A stretch of DNA of 64,000 nt, taken from NCBI GenBank assembly GCA_018644665.1, contig JABGQA010000088.1, forward strand, positions 62,001 through 126,000, given 5' to 3'. This stretch comes from Candidatus Poribacteria bacterium (GTDB taxonomy: Bacteria > Poribacteria > WGA-4E > GCA-2687025). Made by a program: the position numbers and the translations under genes. Position 1 is the stretch's first letter, and each line of letters starts with the position of its first letter. Shown one piece after another: positions 1 to 11,084 of the stretch. Under the pieces are notes generated by a model. That model did no database searches. It worked only from the letters and a program-made list of their open reading frames with translations, and was not told the DNA's origin.

Positions 1-1
1 G

Positions 2-1075
2 AAGGATTCCGAGAGTTGGACGACGTTCCAGAGCCGCGCGCACCTTGACGGAGAGGAAGTGCGCGCCCTCGCAGTCGACGAGCGGTACGTCTGGGTCGGC
101 ACAGACCGGGACACCTCACGCTACGACAAACGCTACGGCGTTTGGAATCGCACTCGGCTCGGCCGCCGCAACAGCCTCGGGGGCGCCACCGCGTTAGCCG
201 TGGACCCGCGCTACCTGTGGATGGGCACTGCAGGCAAAGGACTGGGCCGGTACGACAAGATCACCGACCGTTGGTTCGTCTGGGGCGCCGAGGACGGCCT
301 GGTGGGCGACAAGGTCAGGGCCATCGCGGTGGATGAGACCAACGTGTGGATCGGCGCCGCCGGAGGCGTGGGCAAACTGACCCGCTTATCGGACACGTTC
401 ACGGGGTGGGTGAACTACACGTCGGCGATGAGCCTGACAGCCGACGAGCTCACACGCGAGTACTCCGAGAGTCTGGTCTCCAACGACGTGTGGTCGCTTG
501 CCGTCCAGGGCGATAAGGTCTGGGTAGGCACGCGGCACGGGGCCAGCCAATACCACGACCGCCGCGACGTGTGGCGTGCGTTCACGACGTCAGACGGCCT
601 CCCAGACAACGAAATCACCGCCGTTTGCGTCGATGGCGCGGATACCTACTTCGCGCACAACGCGGGCGTGTCCGTGTATCACACAGGCTTGGACGCATGG
701 GATCACTACGCCAACTTAGGCGAAGGCCCACTCGTAGGCGAGCATATCAGCACGGCGGTGGCTGGGCCCGACGCTATATGGTTCGGCACGCTAGACGCAG
801 GAGTCATGCGCCTCGATAAAGCAGCCCGCAAGTGGACGCAATTGGGCGTCGCTGAGGGACTCCCTCACCGCAGTGTGCTTTCGCTAGCCATGGATGGATT
901 GCAGCTCTGGGTCGGTACGCATCGCGGGCTGGCGCGGTACGACACCCGCACAGACGGGATCGTGGTGTTCATGCCCTACGGAGATTCCGAGGATCTACAG
1001 CGCATGGTGAGAACGACCACGATGGAAGAGGTGCGACGGGACGGCTCGGCGCCGGAAAGCCCCGGCGGCCGCTGA
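2..1075 (+). CDS. Beta-propeller (two-component-regulator-propeller-like) repeat protein, 5'-truncated by window edge
   Basis: Repeated 'VRALAVDxxxVWVGTxxGxxRYD' units. The frame stays open upstream of the listed GTG to base 2 (KDSESWTTFQSRAHLDGEEVRALAVD), so the gene starts outside the window. Confidence 0.75.
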   Translation, partial: KDSESWTTFQSRAHLDGEEVRALAVDERYVWVGTDRDTSRYDKRYGVWNRTRLGRRNSLGGATALAVDPRYLWMGTAGKGLGRYDKITDRWFVWGAEDGLVGDKVRAIAVDETNVWIGAAGGVGKLTRLSDTFTGWVNYTSAMSLTADELTREYSESLVSNDVWSLAVQGDKVWVGTRHGASQYHDRRDVWRAFTTSDGLPDNEITAVCVDGADTYFAHNAGVSVYHTGLDAWDHYANLGEGPLVGEHISTAVAGPDAIWFGTLDAGVMRLDKAARKWTQLGVAEGLPHRSVLSLAMDGLQLWVGTHRGLARYDTRTDGIVVFMPYGDSEDLQRMVRTTTMEEVRRDGSAPESPGGR

Positions 1076-1328
1076 TGTGGAGTATCTCCCGTTCTGTTGC
1101 GTCAGTGCGAAGATGACAAGATCGGCGTCGTTCTCTCACGTGTGCGAGGGGCATACGCCGTAACGCTTGACGATCCCCTTCGTTCGTCACAGCAGAGAAT
1201 GGCTCTCCGAGGGAGCCGGCAAGACCGCGAAAGGGCTGAGCCCACCTTCGCACCGCTCGGTCGATCTCGTATCGACACTCCTTTCTGCCTGTCCGCGTGG
1301 TCAGCAGGCGCATCGAAAGGGGTGTAGT

Positions 1329-3164
1329 ATGTCCGCACGTCGCAACCTGCCCACGCGTCCGAATATCGAACAGCTCAAGAACCAGGCGAAGGATCTTCGC
1401 GCATCGCACAGATCCGGCAGTCCCGCATCCATCCCACGTCTGAGGGATCACCTGCCTAGCCTATCAGGGGCATCCGACGCCGCGGTTCTGGCGGCGAAGT
1501 TCTCGCTGTTGGATGCGCAGTTGGTCGTCGCTCGCGAGTACGGCTTCGACAACTGGCACATGCTCGTCGAACACGTCGAATCATCGGCACATCCGCCGGC
1601 TCCGACTGATCCGGCGGCGGACCCAAAGACTCTCCGTATCGCGCAATTGGTGCGCGACGGTCTGATGAGTCCGCGGGAGGCGGAGTATGTCCGCGACGGC
1701 AGCACGGACATGCTCAGAGTGGACATGACAAAGGCCGGCGAATACACGGAGCGCGAACTCGAGTTCATGGACGCGACGATGGTACGCGGCCCGCTGAGGA
1801 GCGGGATATGCGATGTCGACCGAATGCGAGCGCTCCTCGTGGAGGAACCGTCGCTCATCGAAACCGCCGGACCCGCAGCCCTAGCGAAGGCGCTGCAGAC
1901 GAACGGATCACTGCCGGCGGTCGAGCTTCTGATGCGGCGCGGCGTCTCGCGGCTGACGCTGAACCCGTTCGAATACAACGAACTGTCGGAGGCCGTGAGC
2001 CCCGACAACCTTGACGGCCTGCGAGCGGTGTTCGACGCTGGGTTCGCGGATGCATCCTATATCCAAGAGCAATGGGCTCACTCGGGATGGCCTGCCCACG
2101 TCGGGTTGCTGTTCTGGGCACGGGAGAGCGTCGAGGCGACCCGATTTCTGCTTGATTACGGCGCCAAAGCGATTCTCGATGAGCCGGACCGAGGCGGCGT
2201 TACCCCGCTGCAGCACATTGTGTACGACTGGCATGGGAGCCGTGGACGGAAGGAAGGCGCGTTCTCGACAGGGCGTCTTTACCTGGAACGCGGCGCGTAC
2301 TACGACCTATTTTCCGCGTGCGGATTCGATGATGTAGAGCGTGTCCGGGAACTCATTGAGGAGAACGTCTCCTGCGTCAACGCCTGCCACGCAAACGGTT
2401 CCGCGCCATTGCACTGGGCCGTGCGGCAGTCGTCCTACGCGTGCGCACAGGTACTGCTCGATAGCGGCGCGGAGGCCAATGCGGTCTATCCGTCGCTGGG
2501 TTGGACGCCCCTCCACTGGGCGACGGACCTCGAAGTCATCCGCTTACTCGTTGATCACGGCGCGGACATCAATGCGCAGGACAGGAAAGGACGGACGGCC
2601 CTCCACATCGCGACGTACCAGAGCGACAGAGCACTTGCGGAAGGCTTGCTCGCTCTGGGACCAGACACGACGCTCCGGAACAGGAGTGGGAAGACCGCAT
2701 TCGAAGTCGCGCGGATACACTGCGCGTACTTACGCCCGACGAAATCCGGCGAGAGAGGCTGGCCGGGGCCTGACGTACCGCTCACAATCTTTGAGGTCTT
2801 CGATCTGCCGGGGGTGGGCAAGAAGACGGTGCGAACGCTTCATGAGCAACACGGTGTGCAGTCGCTCGATGATGTCAAACGAATGGCCCAGGACGGTTCG
2901 CTCGTCGAGGTGCGCGGCATCTCCAAGAAGACGTTCGAGAATCTTCGCGGGATGTTCGATCTTGCCCTCACGTTGGAAGCTGTTGGAGTATCGGATTTCA
3001 GCGTGGAGACGATGTGGGCGCTTTACGGAGTGCGAGGAGTGAGATCGCTAGACGATCTAGAGCGCATGCTACACGACGGCTCGCTGGCTGCGCCGCGCGT
3101 CGGTGGGATCGACAACCGCACCATCGACGCCATCCGAGAAGCGTTGGGACGTCAGCTCAAGTGA
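1329..3164 (+). CDS. Ankyrin-repeat protein with C-terminal tandem helix-hairpin-helix-like segment
   Basis: Better start ATG 1329 (MSARRNLPTRPNIEQLKNQAKDL). Ankyrin repeats such as 'GSAPLHWAVRQSSYACAQVLLDSGAEAN' and 'GRTALHIATYQSDRALAEGLL'. C-term 'FDLPGVGKKTVRTLHEQHGVQSLDDVKRM...VRGISKKTFENL' is HhH-like. Confidence 0.8.
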   Translation: MSARRNLPTRPNIEQLKNQAKDLRASHRSGSPASIPRLRDHLPSLSGASDAAVLAAKFSLLDAQLVVAREYGFDNWHMLVEHVESSAHPPAPTDPAADPKTLRIAQLVRDGLMSPREAEYVRDGSTDMLRVDMTKAGEYTERELEFMDATMVRGPLRSGICDVDRMRALLVEEPSLIETAGPAALAKALQTNGSLPAVELLMRRGVSRLTLNPFEYNELSEAVSPDNLDGLRAVFDAGFADASYIQEQWAHSGWPAHVGLLFWARESVEATRFLLDYGAKAILDEPDRGGVTPLQHIVYDWHGSRGRKEGAFSTGRLYLERGAYYDLFSACGFDDVERVRELIEENVSCVNACHANGSAPLHWAVRQSSYACAQVLLDSGAEANAVYPSLGWTPLHWATDLEVIRLLVDHGADINAQDRKGRTALHIATYQSDRALAEGLLALGPDTTLRNRSGKTAFEVARIHCAYLRPTKSGERGWPGPDVPLTIFEVFDLPGVGKKTVRTLHEQHGVQSLDDVKRMAQDGSLVEVRGISKKTFENLRGMFDLALTLEAVGVSDFSVETMWALYGVRGVRSLDDLERMLHDGSLAAPRVGGIDNRTIDAIREALGRQLK

Positions 3165-3518
3165 CACGTTGTCCCGTTCCTGCGATGGGGATTTCCCCGC
3201 GCGCAGGGCTCGGAGGCGCGCGTGCCTGACGGCGGCTCGCTATCCATGAGATCTGTCGATCGACGGAATGCGGCTTGCCGTCTGCCCAGCCAACTTCGGC
3301 GTGCCAGAGTATCAGCAAGCCAGCGCGAGGGCGTCGGCCTGTGATGGGCCGACCACCGTGGACGTTCCGTCCCATGGGAACATGCGCGTCGGATGACCAG
3401 ACGGTGGCAGGCGGGCCCTCATAGGGCGTAGGACGATCAACGCCGTAGTGCATCCCACCACCGGTATGGTCGTGAGCCGCGCGATGTATGAGGAGGAGAC
3501 TCGGAGAGGACTGCGTCC

Positions 3519-5267
3519 CTGCATTCGGTCGAGACGACACGCTACCGCACACTACTCGCCGAATACCTGCGTCCGCAGTGGCGCAAGGTGGCCCTGCTGT
3601 CGGCGTTGCTCCTGGCGGGTGTCGGGCTGAACCTGCTGCGCCCGCAGATCGTGCGCCACTTCATCGACGAGGCACGTGCCGGCGCCGCCGTTCGCAGCCT
3701 GATCATGGCGGGGTGCGTTCTGCTGGGGGCAGGCGTCGCAGGTCAGATCGTGCAGGTCATGGGGTCGTACGTCGCCGAGAACGTCGGCTGGATCGCGACG
3801 AACCTTCTACGCGCGGATCTGGCCCTCCACTGCCTACGGCTCGATCTCCGCTTTCACAACGACCGCACGCCGGGAGAGATGATCGAGCGGGTCGACGGCG
3901 ACGTCACCGCTCTGTCCAACTTCCTCTCGCAGTTCATCTTGCAGATCGTCGGGAACGCCCTGTTCCTCGCCGGCGCCTTGGTGATGATATGGATCGAGGA
4001 CTGGCAGCTCGGTCTCACGCTCACTCTGTTCGCCGCGGCCACCATCGCGATCCTCATCAAGCTTCGCCACATCGCCGTCCCGGCGTTCGAGGCGGAACGC
4101 GAGGCGTTCGCGACCCAGTTTGGCGTTATCGAAGAGCGACTCGCCGGGGTCGAGGACATCCGAACCAACGGCGGGGACGGCTACACGATGAACCGCCTGT
4201 ACGCCGTCATGGGCGACGCGTACGCGAAGGTGAAGAAATCGGCGATCCTGGGACACGTCGTGTACGGGACGGCGGACGCGCTGTTCGCGCTGAGCTACCT
4301 GATCGTGTTGGGCTTCGGGATCGTGCGGTACCGCGAGGGCGCGTTCACCATCGGGTCCGTGTACCTGGTCTTCCACTACACGGGCATGCTGCAGATGCCC
4401 CTCCAGCAACTGACGCGGCAATTGCAGGACCTCCAGAGCGCCACCGCGGGCATCGTGCGCATCGACGAGCTGTACAAGACAAAGAGCGCCCTGGTCGAGA
4501 ACGGCACGGCGCGGATTCCGACCGGCGCGCTGTCCGTGCAGTTCGATGACGTCTCGTTCCGGTACGTCGAGGATGAGCCGGTGCTGCGGGATGTCGCGTT
4601 CGAACTCGGGTCGGGACAGACTCTCGGACTGCTGGGACGGACGGGCAGCGGGAAGACGACCATCACGCGGCTGCTGTTCCGGCTGTACGACCCGGACGAA
4701 GGCAGCGTGCGTCTTGGGGGCGTCGATCTGCGGGACGCGTCGGTCGAAGCGGCGCGACATCGCGTGGGGATGGTGACGCAGGATGTACAGCTCTTCAACG
4801 CCAGCGTGCGCGACAACCTGACGCTCTTCGACTCCTCCGTCCCCACGGCGCATATCCAAGCCGTGCTGAGCGACCTCGGCATGATGGACTGGGTGACTGG
4901 GCTGTCGGACGGCCTCGACACGCGCCTGGACGCGACCGGCGCGGGGCTGTCGGCGGGGCAGGCGCAGCTTCTGGCGTTCGCGCGCGTGTTCGTGAAGGAC
5001 CCCGGGGTGGTGATCCTCGACGAGCCGTCCTCGCGACTCGATCCGGCGACCGAACGACAGTTGGACCACGCCGTGTCGCGACTGCTCGAAGGACGCACCG
5101 GGATCATCATCGCCCACCGGCTCTCTACCGTCCGTCGGGTGGACAACATACTGATCCTCGACTCGGGTCGTGTCGCGGAGCACGGAGAACGCGAGCGCCT
5201 GGCGGCCGATCCCGATTCGAGATTCGCTCAGCTTCTGCGGACGGGGCTCGAGGACGAGCTGGCATGA
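3519..5267 (+). CDS. ABC exporter, TM + ATPase half-transporter 1
   Basis: Walker A '[13 protein letters not shown]', '[32 protein letters not shown]', N-terminal TM domain. Exact start uncertain: frame is open upstream of the listed GTG 3588 ([19 protein letters not shown]...), with no ATG. Confidence 0.9.
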   Translation: MHSVETTRYRTLLAEYLRPQWRKVALLSALLLAGVGLNLLRPQIVRHFIDEARAGAAVRSLIMAGCVLLGAGVAGQIVQVMGSYVAENVGWIATNLLRADLALHCLRLDLRFHNDRTPGEMIERVDGDVTALSNFLSQFILQIVGNALFLAGALVMIWIEDWQLGLTLTLFAAATIAILIKLRHIAVPAFEAEREAFATQFGVIEERLAGVEDIRTNGGDGYTMNRLYAVMGDAYAKVKKSAILGHVVYGTADALFALSYLIVLGFGIVRYREGAFTIGSVYLVFHYTGMLQMPLQQLTRQLQDLQSATAGIVRIDELYKTKSALVENGTARIPTGALSVQFDDVSFRYVEDEPVLRDVAFELGSGQTLGLLGRTGSGKTTITRLLFRLYDPDEGSVRLGGVDLRDASVEAARHRVGMVTQDVQLFNASVRDNLTLFDSSVPTAHIQAVLSDLGMMDWVTGLSDGLDTRLDATGAGLSAGQAQLLAFARVFVKDPGVVILDEPSSRLDPATERQLDHAVSRLLEGRTGIIIAHRLSTVRRVDNILILDSGRVAEHGERERLAADPDSRFAQLLRTGLEDELA

Positions 5268-7042
5268 CGATGTGGCACGTTCTCTGGCGACTCATCCGCT
5301 ACCGTCCCTGGCTGTATGTCCTCAGCATCCTGCTGTGGGGCCTCGACGATGTGGTCCCCATCGTCACCGGTCTGCTGGGTCGCGAGTTCTTCGACGCGCT
5401 TACCGGCGAGGCGGTCGTCGGCTGGAACCCGTGGACGTTGCTCGTGCTGTTCGTCATGATCCGCCTGGCGAATACCGGATGGCTTTTCGGCGCCGTCGCG
5501 GCGTGGTCTCGGTGTTGGTGGCCGATCGAATGTCTGCTGCGCAAGAACCTGATGACCGCGATCCTCAAGACGCGCCACGCGCGGCATGTCGCCGACCATT
5601 CCGGGGAGATCACCAACCGATTCCGAGGCGATGTCGGCAGCGTCGCGATACCTTACGAGAACTGGGTCGACCTCTGGGGCAACCTGTTCCACTCGGGGTT
5701 CGCCCTTGTCGTGCTCCTGCGTACGGATTGGCTGATCGCCGTGATCGCCGTCGCGCCGGCGTTGGGGATCGTCGCCGCGCTTCAGTTCATCCACCCCCTG
5801 TTCCGCAAGTACCGGACGCGCAATCGGCAGACGACCGAAACGGCGACCGCGTTCGTCGGGGAGATGTTCCGGAACGTGCTCGCCGTGAAGTCGGGGACGG
5901 GCGAGCCGCGCATCGTAGAGCGATATCGCGAGCTGAACGACGAGCGTCGAAAGGCGACCCTGAAGGACAAGGTGATCGGGGATTCGTTCAGCGCGCTGCA
6001 GTGGAACCTCGTGCATCTGACCACAGGACTCGTCCTGATCGTATCGGCGACGAAGATGCGTTCGGGCGTCTTCACGGTCGGCGATTTCGCGCTGTTCATG
6101 GCGTTCGTGCCGACCGTGGGGCGAGGGTTGGGTATGATCGGCGTGGTGGCAACGGGGCACATCCGCGCGACGGTGTCGTGGAAGCGACTGGTCGAGACGG
6201 TACCGGACGCAGAGCCGGGATCGCTCGTCGGCGATGGGCCGCTCTACCTGGACGGCGATCTCCCCGCGCTACCGACTCCCGCGCGCACGCACGCAGCCCG
6301 ACTGGAGGAACTCGCCATATCGGGGTTGACCTACCTGTATCCCGACTCCACGAACGGCATCCACGACGTGACGCTCCGCATGCAGCGGGGATCGTTCACC
6401 GTCGTCACGGGACGCATCGGCTCCGGGAAGACGACGCTCGTGCAGGCGCTCTTGGGTGTGTTGCCCAAGGACTCGGGGGAGATTCATTGGAACGGGGAGA
6501 TCGTCAAGGAGCCGGCGTCGCACTTCACGCCGCCGCGCGCCGCGTACACACCGCAGGCGCCCCGGCTATTCGGCGAGCCACTGCGCGACAACATCCTCAT
6601 GGGAATGCCGGGCAGCTCGGACGACCTGGAGCGCGCCATACGCCTTGGGGTCATGGAGAACGATGTCGACGAACTGGACGAGGGACTCGACACACTCGTC
6701 GGCTCGCGCGGCGTCAAGCTCTCGGGCGGGCAGATCCAACGGGCCGCTGCCGCGCGGATGTTCGTTAGGCGGCCGGAACTCCTCGTCTTCGACGACCTGT
6801 CCAGCGCCCTAGATGTGAACACCGAACAGACGATGTGGGAGCGGGTGTTCGAGTCACGCGAGGCCACGTGTCTGGTCGTCTCGCATCGCCGGCCCGTCTT
6901 GCGTCGCGCAGACCACATCCTCGTGCTCAAGGACGGCCGGGTCGAGGCGGAAGGGAAGCTGGACGAACTGCTGGCATCCTGCGAGGAGATGCAGCGCCTG
7001 TGGCGTGGGGAACTCACCCGCGAAGATGAGGCAGAAACCTAG
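5264..7042 (+). CDS. ABC exporter, TM + ATPase half-transporter 2
   Basis: Overlaps the previous gene by 4 nt (ATGA). '[19 protein letters not shown]', '[32 protein letters not shown]'. Probable heterodimeric partner. Confidence 0.9.
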   Translation: MTMWHVLWRLIRYRPWLYVLSILLWGLDDVVPIVTGLLGREFFDALTGEAVVGWNPWTLLVLFVMIRLANTGWLFGAVAAWSRCWWPIECLLRKNLMTAILKTRHARHVADHSGEITNRFRGDVGSVAIPYENWVDLWGNLFHSGFALVVLLRTDWLIAVIAVAPALGIVAALQFIHPLFRKYRTRNRQTTETATAFVGEMFRNVLAVKSGTGEPRIVERYRELNDERRKATLKDKVIGDSFSALQWNLVHLTTGLVLIVSATKMRSGVFTVGDFALFMAFVPTVGRGLGMIGVVATGHIRATVSWKRLVETVPDAEPGSLVGDGPLYLDGDLPALPTPARTHAARLEELAISGLTYLYPDSTNGIHDVTLRMQRGSFTVVTGRIGSGKTTLVQALLGVLPKDSGEIHWNGEIVKEPASHFTPPRAAYTPQAPRLFGEPLRDNILMGMPGSSDDLERAIRLGVMENDVDELDEGLDTLVGSRGVKLSGGQIQRAAAARMFVRRPELLVFDDLSSALDVNTEQTMWERVFESREATCLVVSHRRPVLRRADHILVLKDGRVEAEGKLDELLASCEEMQRLWRGELTREDEAET

Positions 7043-7073
7043 CAGCCACTACCCGTCTTCGGACGGCGCTATC

Positions 7074-7961
7074 TCAGTCGAAGCGCTTCTGTAGGGAGTA
7101 CGTCCAGTCGGCTGTGTGGTACCCGAAGTTCGAGTAGAACAGCCGCGCGCGGTAGTTCTCCTGGTTCGTGCTGATGACGGCGTGGCGATACCCGGCGTCA
7201 CGCGCCTCGACCAGAGACCGGCGCATCAGATGCTTGCCTAGCCCGGCGCCCTGGAATTCACTGTCGACTCCCAGCCCTACCGTATAGATGCGGTCCTGAG
7301 CCTCATCCACTCGTGAATACTCGCCACAGGAATCACTGTGGCATTCGCCGATGACGTCGCCGTCATGTACCGCCTTGACGCACAGGTTCTGTCTGCGCCC
7401 GCCTCCCGCCTCCCACTCGACGACGATGCCGAACGCGATGTCGACCGGCGCCGGCGCGATCGGGTCGTATTCGGGCCAGTCGAGGTATATCTCGCCGTGC
7501 CGTCGACGATAGTCGTTGTAGTGCAACAGGGCGTGCACGTGTTCGAGGCGATCCGATCCCCAGACGTGGCGCATGTGGTAGATCGGGTATCTGTGGTTCT
7601 GGTGGAACACCTCCATCTGGTCGGCGCCGTACGCTCGGACATGTTCCTCCGCGGCGCCCAGTAGAGCCTGCCCTGCGACGCGCTGACCACGGTCGTACCA
7701 GAAGAAGCGCGTCAGGCCCTGCGGATCGTCGTCGCTGGACGTGACGGCGACGTGGAGGAAACCCACCGGCGCAGAGCCGTCGACCGCGACGAGGACGGCG
7801 TCGTGTGCCAGTCCAGACCGGCTCGCCTCGTCGCCTACGTGCGCCGCTGAGGCGAACTCTTGCGCGGTGATCGGATAGCAGTACGGCAGACTGTGCACCA
7901 ACCGGTTGTACGATGAGGCGAGGTCGGCGGACATGTCGGCGGAATACCGAAGCACTTCCAT
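7074..7961 (-). CDS. GNAT-family N-acetyltransferase
   Basis: C-terminal 'LGVDSEFQGAGLGKHLMRRSLVEARDAGYRHAVISTNQENYRARLFYSNFGY'. Confidence 0.75.
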   Translation of the reverse strand: MEVLRYSADMSADLASSYNRLVHSLPYCYPITAQEFASAAHVGDEASRSGLAHDAVLVAVDGSAPVGFLHVAVTSSDDDPQGLTRFFWYDRGQRVAGQALLGAAEEHVRAYGADQMEVFHQNHRYPIYHMRHVWGSDRLEHVHALLHYNDYRRRHGEIYLDWPEYDPIAPAPVDIAFGIVVEWEAGGGRRQNLCVKAVHDGDVIGECHSDSCGEYSRVDEAQDRIYTVGLGVDSEFQGAGLGKHLMRRSLVEARDAGYRHAVISTNQENYRARLFYSNFGYHTADWTYSLQKRFD

Positions 7962-8279
7962 ACAGGAATCCTGTCAGGGTGATGAGCGGGCTCAACGGTA
8001 GACTCGGACACCTCCTACTTCAGGCCTCTGCACGGATGCAGGTTCGGTCGGACTCCGCGCATAGCTAGGTTAGCGCCTGCCTGCGGCCTTAACATCATGG
8101 CTATTCCGCCCAATGCGCGGTGTAGCGGCGCGATTCGGGGTTGATCCGTTCCCTTCGGTCCTGCCTGGTAGAGCGTCTGTGACTTTTCCCCGCCAAAACG
8201 CGCGCCGCGATGTGTCCTATAGGGCTAGTGTCCTGCTATCGGTTAAGACGCCGTGGAAAGATGTCGGAAGGGGCTCTCG

Positions 8280-10220
8280 ATGGAGTCTAGGAACGGCGAG
8301 GCGAGTTTCGAACGGCAGCTCTCGACGCAAATCGAGATGGTCCGGCGGATCGGGAGGCGGATGCTCCGCGGCGCCGACCATGACGTCGACGACTTCACGC
8401 AGGAGGTGCTCCTACGCGCCTGGGCGCATCGAGACAGGCTCAGGGAGACGGACAGCTTGTCGCGCTGGGTGGCCGCGATCGCGCGGAATGCGGCTCGCAA
8501 CACTAGACGGACGCGGTCCCAGCCGCCGAGTGGAGATGTCGACGGCCTGCTGGACGAGCGCCCAACGGTCTCAGACGAGCTTGAGACGACAGAACGTTGG
8601 GAGCGTCTGCTCAACGCCCTCGGGGCGCTCGACGCAACCAATCGAGAGTTGCTCATCGCCCGATACGTCGACGACGCGACGTACGACGAGTTGCAGGCGC
8701 TGCACGGGCTGTCCTACGCCGCGGTGACGTCTCGGGTTCGCCGAGCAAAGCAGCACGCGCGGCGGCTTATCCAGGCAACTCTCGGGAGCATCTTAGCGGC
8801 CTTCTCTGCCAAATCGGAGCGCGCCTTCGCGCAGACTCCGCGGAGCGCGATGAGCGGATCCGCGGCCATGAGCACGATTCTCGCGACAAGTGGCCTGATC
8901 GTTGGGGCCGTCGCCGTCGGCGTCCACGCATACGGGCCCACGGACGCTGGGCCCGCGTCGCGAGAGATCGCGGTGACGGGCGTGTCCGAACAGACGATGG
9001 GTGGAGAAGAGACCATGGGCGATCTGCAAGTACGACGCGAGGACGGTCGCGTATGGATCGAGGCCGTGCCCGGCGGCCAATTCGGGGAGGGTTGGGACAG
9101 GTTCCTGCTGGCCATGCAGGCGCTTCTCAAGGCGCGTGGGGTCGACGCGGACATGGCCACGTTGATGGCCCTCTCCGGGGACGCCTTCGCCCTATGCCAC
9201 GCGTCCCATTGGCAGGGAGTCGCCAACCTGGCTGTCCCGACGGACCCGGTTCGGAATCTTGCCGAGGCCTACGGGTTCGAATACGGCGCGACGCACGAAG
9301 GCTACACAGGCCCGGTACTTGGCCGTCCGATGGAGGAACGTGAACGGCTGACAGGAGATGCGCTCGCACGCCTGCGTCAGGAGATCGACGCTGGCAGGCC
9401 GGTCCTGATCGCAGGGGCGGAGGATCATTGCGGCAGTTGCTCGGTCGTCGTCGGCTACTCGGAAGAGGACGGCACACTATGCCACGTGGGCGATGGCGAG
9501 CCGTATCGCTGGACGCCGATACGTGGTGTGACGCCGGGCGCGGTCGACTACGGCTTCGGTGTGATAGACGGACGCATCCGGGGCATCGGCGCGCCCGGAG
9601 CCAACGGAGGCTGGTACGCGAATCCGATCTACCTGCTCGGGGTAAGGGAGACGCCGCCCTCGGCCAGGGAACGCGCGCTGTCCGCGTTGCGCGTCGCGGT
9701 AGCCCTGCACGACTCGCCGACGTACGAGCGGTCCAACTGGGGTGGGGTGGAGTATTTCTTTGGCGCGCGGGCGTATGCGGAGTGGGAGAAGGCGCTGCGG
9801 GAACTTCGGTACCCCGAGGATCTCTCACGCGACGTGACGGCCGAGGTCACCGGCTTTGACGACGCGTACGATTGGTACGCGATGGACAACATGGTGACGC
9901 AGGTGGACCAGATCGTGCGCGGCCGTAGCGCGGCGGCAGCGCTTCTCGATCGCTCGGTCGATCTCTTCCCGGAGGCGTCCGAGTTCGTGCGGCAAGCTGC
10001 GCGGCACTATCGCGAGGAGGTGGACATCGCCAAGCGGAAGCTCCACGTCTTCATCCCACGGGACGAAGACACGTCAAAGGAGCGCGCCGCCTGGCTTTCC
10101 GACGAGACGAACCGCGAGGACGGCGCGGGGGCAATCGCGGAGATGGCCGTGGCAGAACGCGCCGCCATCGCCCAGATCGAGAAGGTCTTGGGGGTCGTCG
10201 ATCCCGGAGAGATGCAGTAG
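8280..10220 (+). CDS. ECF-type sigma factor fused, via a predicted TM helix, to a C39/BtrH-like domain
   Basis: Sigma2 'DVDDFTQEVLLRAWAHRDRLRETDSLSRWVAAIARNAARN'; sigma4 'LLIARYVDDATYDELQALHGLSYAAVTSRVRRAKQHARR'; hydrophobic 'STILATSGLIVGAVAVGVHAYG'; 'GRPVLIAGAEDHCGSCSVVVGYSEEDGTLCHVGDGEPYRW' resembles C39-like/BtrH folds. ATG 8280 with GGAAGGGG upstream. Confidence 0.75.
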   Translation: MESRNGEASFERQLSTQIEMVRRIGRRMLRGADHDVDDFTQEVLLRAWAHRDRLRETDSLSRWVAAIARNAARNTRRTRSQPPSGDVDGLLDERPTVSDELETTERWERLLNALGALDATNRELLIARYVDDATYDELQALHGLSYAAVTSRVRRAKQHARRLIQATLGSILAAFSAKSERAFAQTPRSAMSGSAAMSTILATSGLIVGAVAVGVHAYGPTDAGPASREIAVTGVSEQTMGGEETMGDLQVRREDGRVWIEAVPGGQFGEGWDRFLLAMQALLKARGVDADMATLMALSGDAFALCHASHWQGVANLAVPTDPVRNLAEAYGFEYGATHEGYTGPVLGRPMEERERLTGDALARLRQEIDAGRPVLIAGAEDHCGSCSVVVGYSEEDGTLCHVGDGEPYRWTPIRGVTPGAVDYGFGVIDGRIRGIGAPGANGGWYANPIYLLGVRETPPSARERALSALRVAVALHDSPTYERSNWGGVEYFFGARAYAEWEKALRELRYPEDLSRDVTAEVTGFDDAYDWYAMDNMVTQVDQIVRGRSAAAALLDRSVDLFPEASEFVRQAARHYREEVDIAKRKLHVFIPRDEDTSKERAAWLSDETNREDGAGAIAEMAVAERAAIAQIEKVLGVVDPGEMQ

Positions 10221-10277
10221 CGCCGCGTCCAGACTTCCATCCGGCATGATGGCGGGGCGGAAGCCCGGACGCGGATG

Positions 10278-11084
10278 CTAGGAAGCGGCCCTCCTCGCGA
10301 TGATCTCAAAGCCACCACCGGTCCAGGCGCCCATGCGATGGTAGCTGCCCGGCGGGGCGTCTGGGAGTTGCCGCCATCGGGCGCCATCGATCACCTGGAC
10401 CAGTGAGAGCCCGGCGTCAAGCAGCCCGTTGAATATGTCGTCCATGTAGTGTCTGGTCTCGACGCCGCCATCGTCGTCGTACGGACCCCGGGACTCACAG
10501 TACGGCTTCGTGATGCGGTATCCAGAGCCGTCCCACTCGACGAAGTGGAGGCCGGGCTTCCCGACATCCGTTCTGTACACCCCGCCCACACGCAACACCC
10601 TGGCGACCTGAGCGTACACCGCCCGAATGTCTGGAGCCCAACAGGGAGTCATGCCGTATACGAGATCCATGGATTCAGGTCGTAGCGATGACAGGTCTCG
10701 CATGTCCGCGTGGACGGTCGTGACGTCGTAGCCGTGGTGGGCAGCGGCCTCCCGGTCGGCCTCCAGCTGTCCCTGAGCGATGTCGACGACTGTGACCCGC
10801 GCCCCAAGCAGGCCGAACACCGCCGACTGTTGTCCGCCACCGGCCGATAGACACAGCACGTCCTTCCCCTCAAGATCGGTGAAGAGGCTCAGCGGGCCGA
10901 TGGACACGTATCGTCTTGGCTCCAGGCGCCCCACGAGCCTGTCCTCTCTGGCATCCCCTCGGACGAACCGGCGGAGTTCCTCGACGTCCAGGTCCAGGAA
11001 CGGGATCGTGTGGCCGCCCCCTTTCTGAACTTCTCTCTCCCACTTCCTCTCGTTGGCAGCTGCTACTTCGTCAATATGCTCCAT
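10278..11084 (-). CDS. Class I SAM-dependent methyltransferase
   Basis: 'GKDVLCLSAGGGQQSAVFGLLGARVTVVDIAQGQLEADREAA' and 'VLRVGGVYRTDVGKPG'. Confidence 0.85.
   Translation of the reverse strand: MEHIDEVAAANERKWEREVQKGGGHTIPFLDLDVEELRRFVRGDAREDRLVGRLEPRRYVSIGPLSLFTDLEGKDVLCLSAGGGQQSAVFGLLGARVTVVDIAQGQLEADREAAAHHGYDVTTVHADMRDLSSLRPESMDLVYGMTPCWAPDIRAVYAQVARVLRVGGVYRTDVGKPGLHFVEWDGSGYRITKPYCESRGPYDDDGGVETRHYMDDIFNGLLDAGLSLVQVIDGARWRQLPDAPPGSYHRMGAWTGGGFEIIARRAAS

Noticed and set aside
3834-5183. 449-aa ORF antisense to the first ABC exporter gene, and 353-aa ORF 3488..4549 in another frame
   Set aside because: R/H/D-rich off-frame composition; the overlapping ABC gene has clear Walker and signature motifs.
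5170-6768. 532-aa off-frame ORF over the second ABC exporter
   Set aside because: Arginine-rich off-frame translation of a well-supported CDS.
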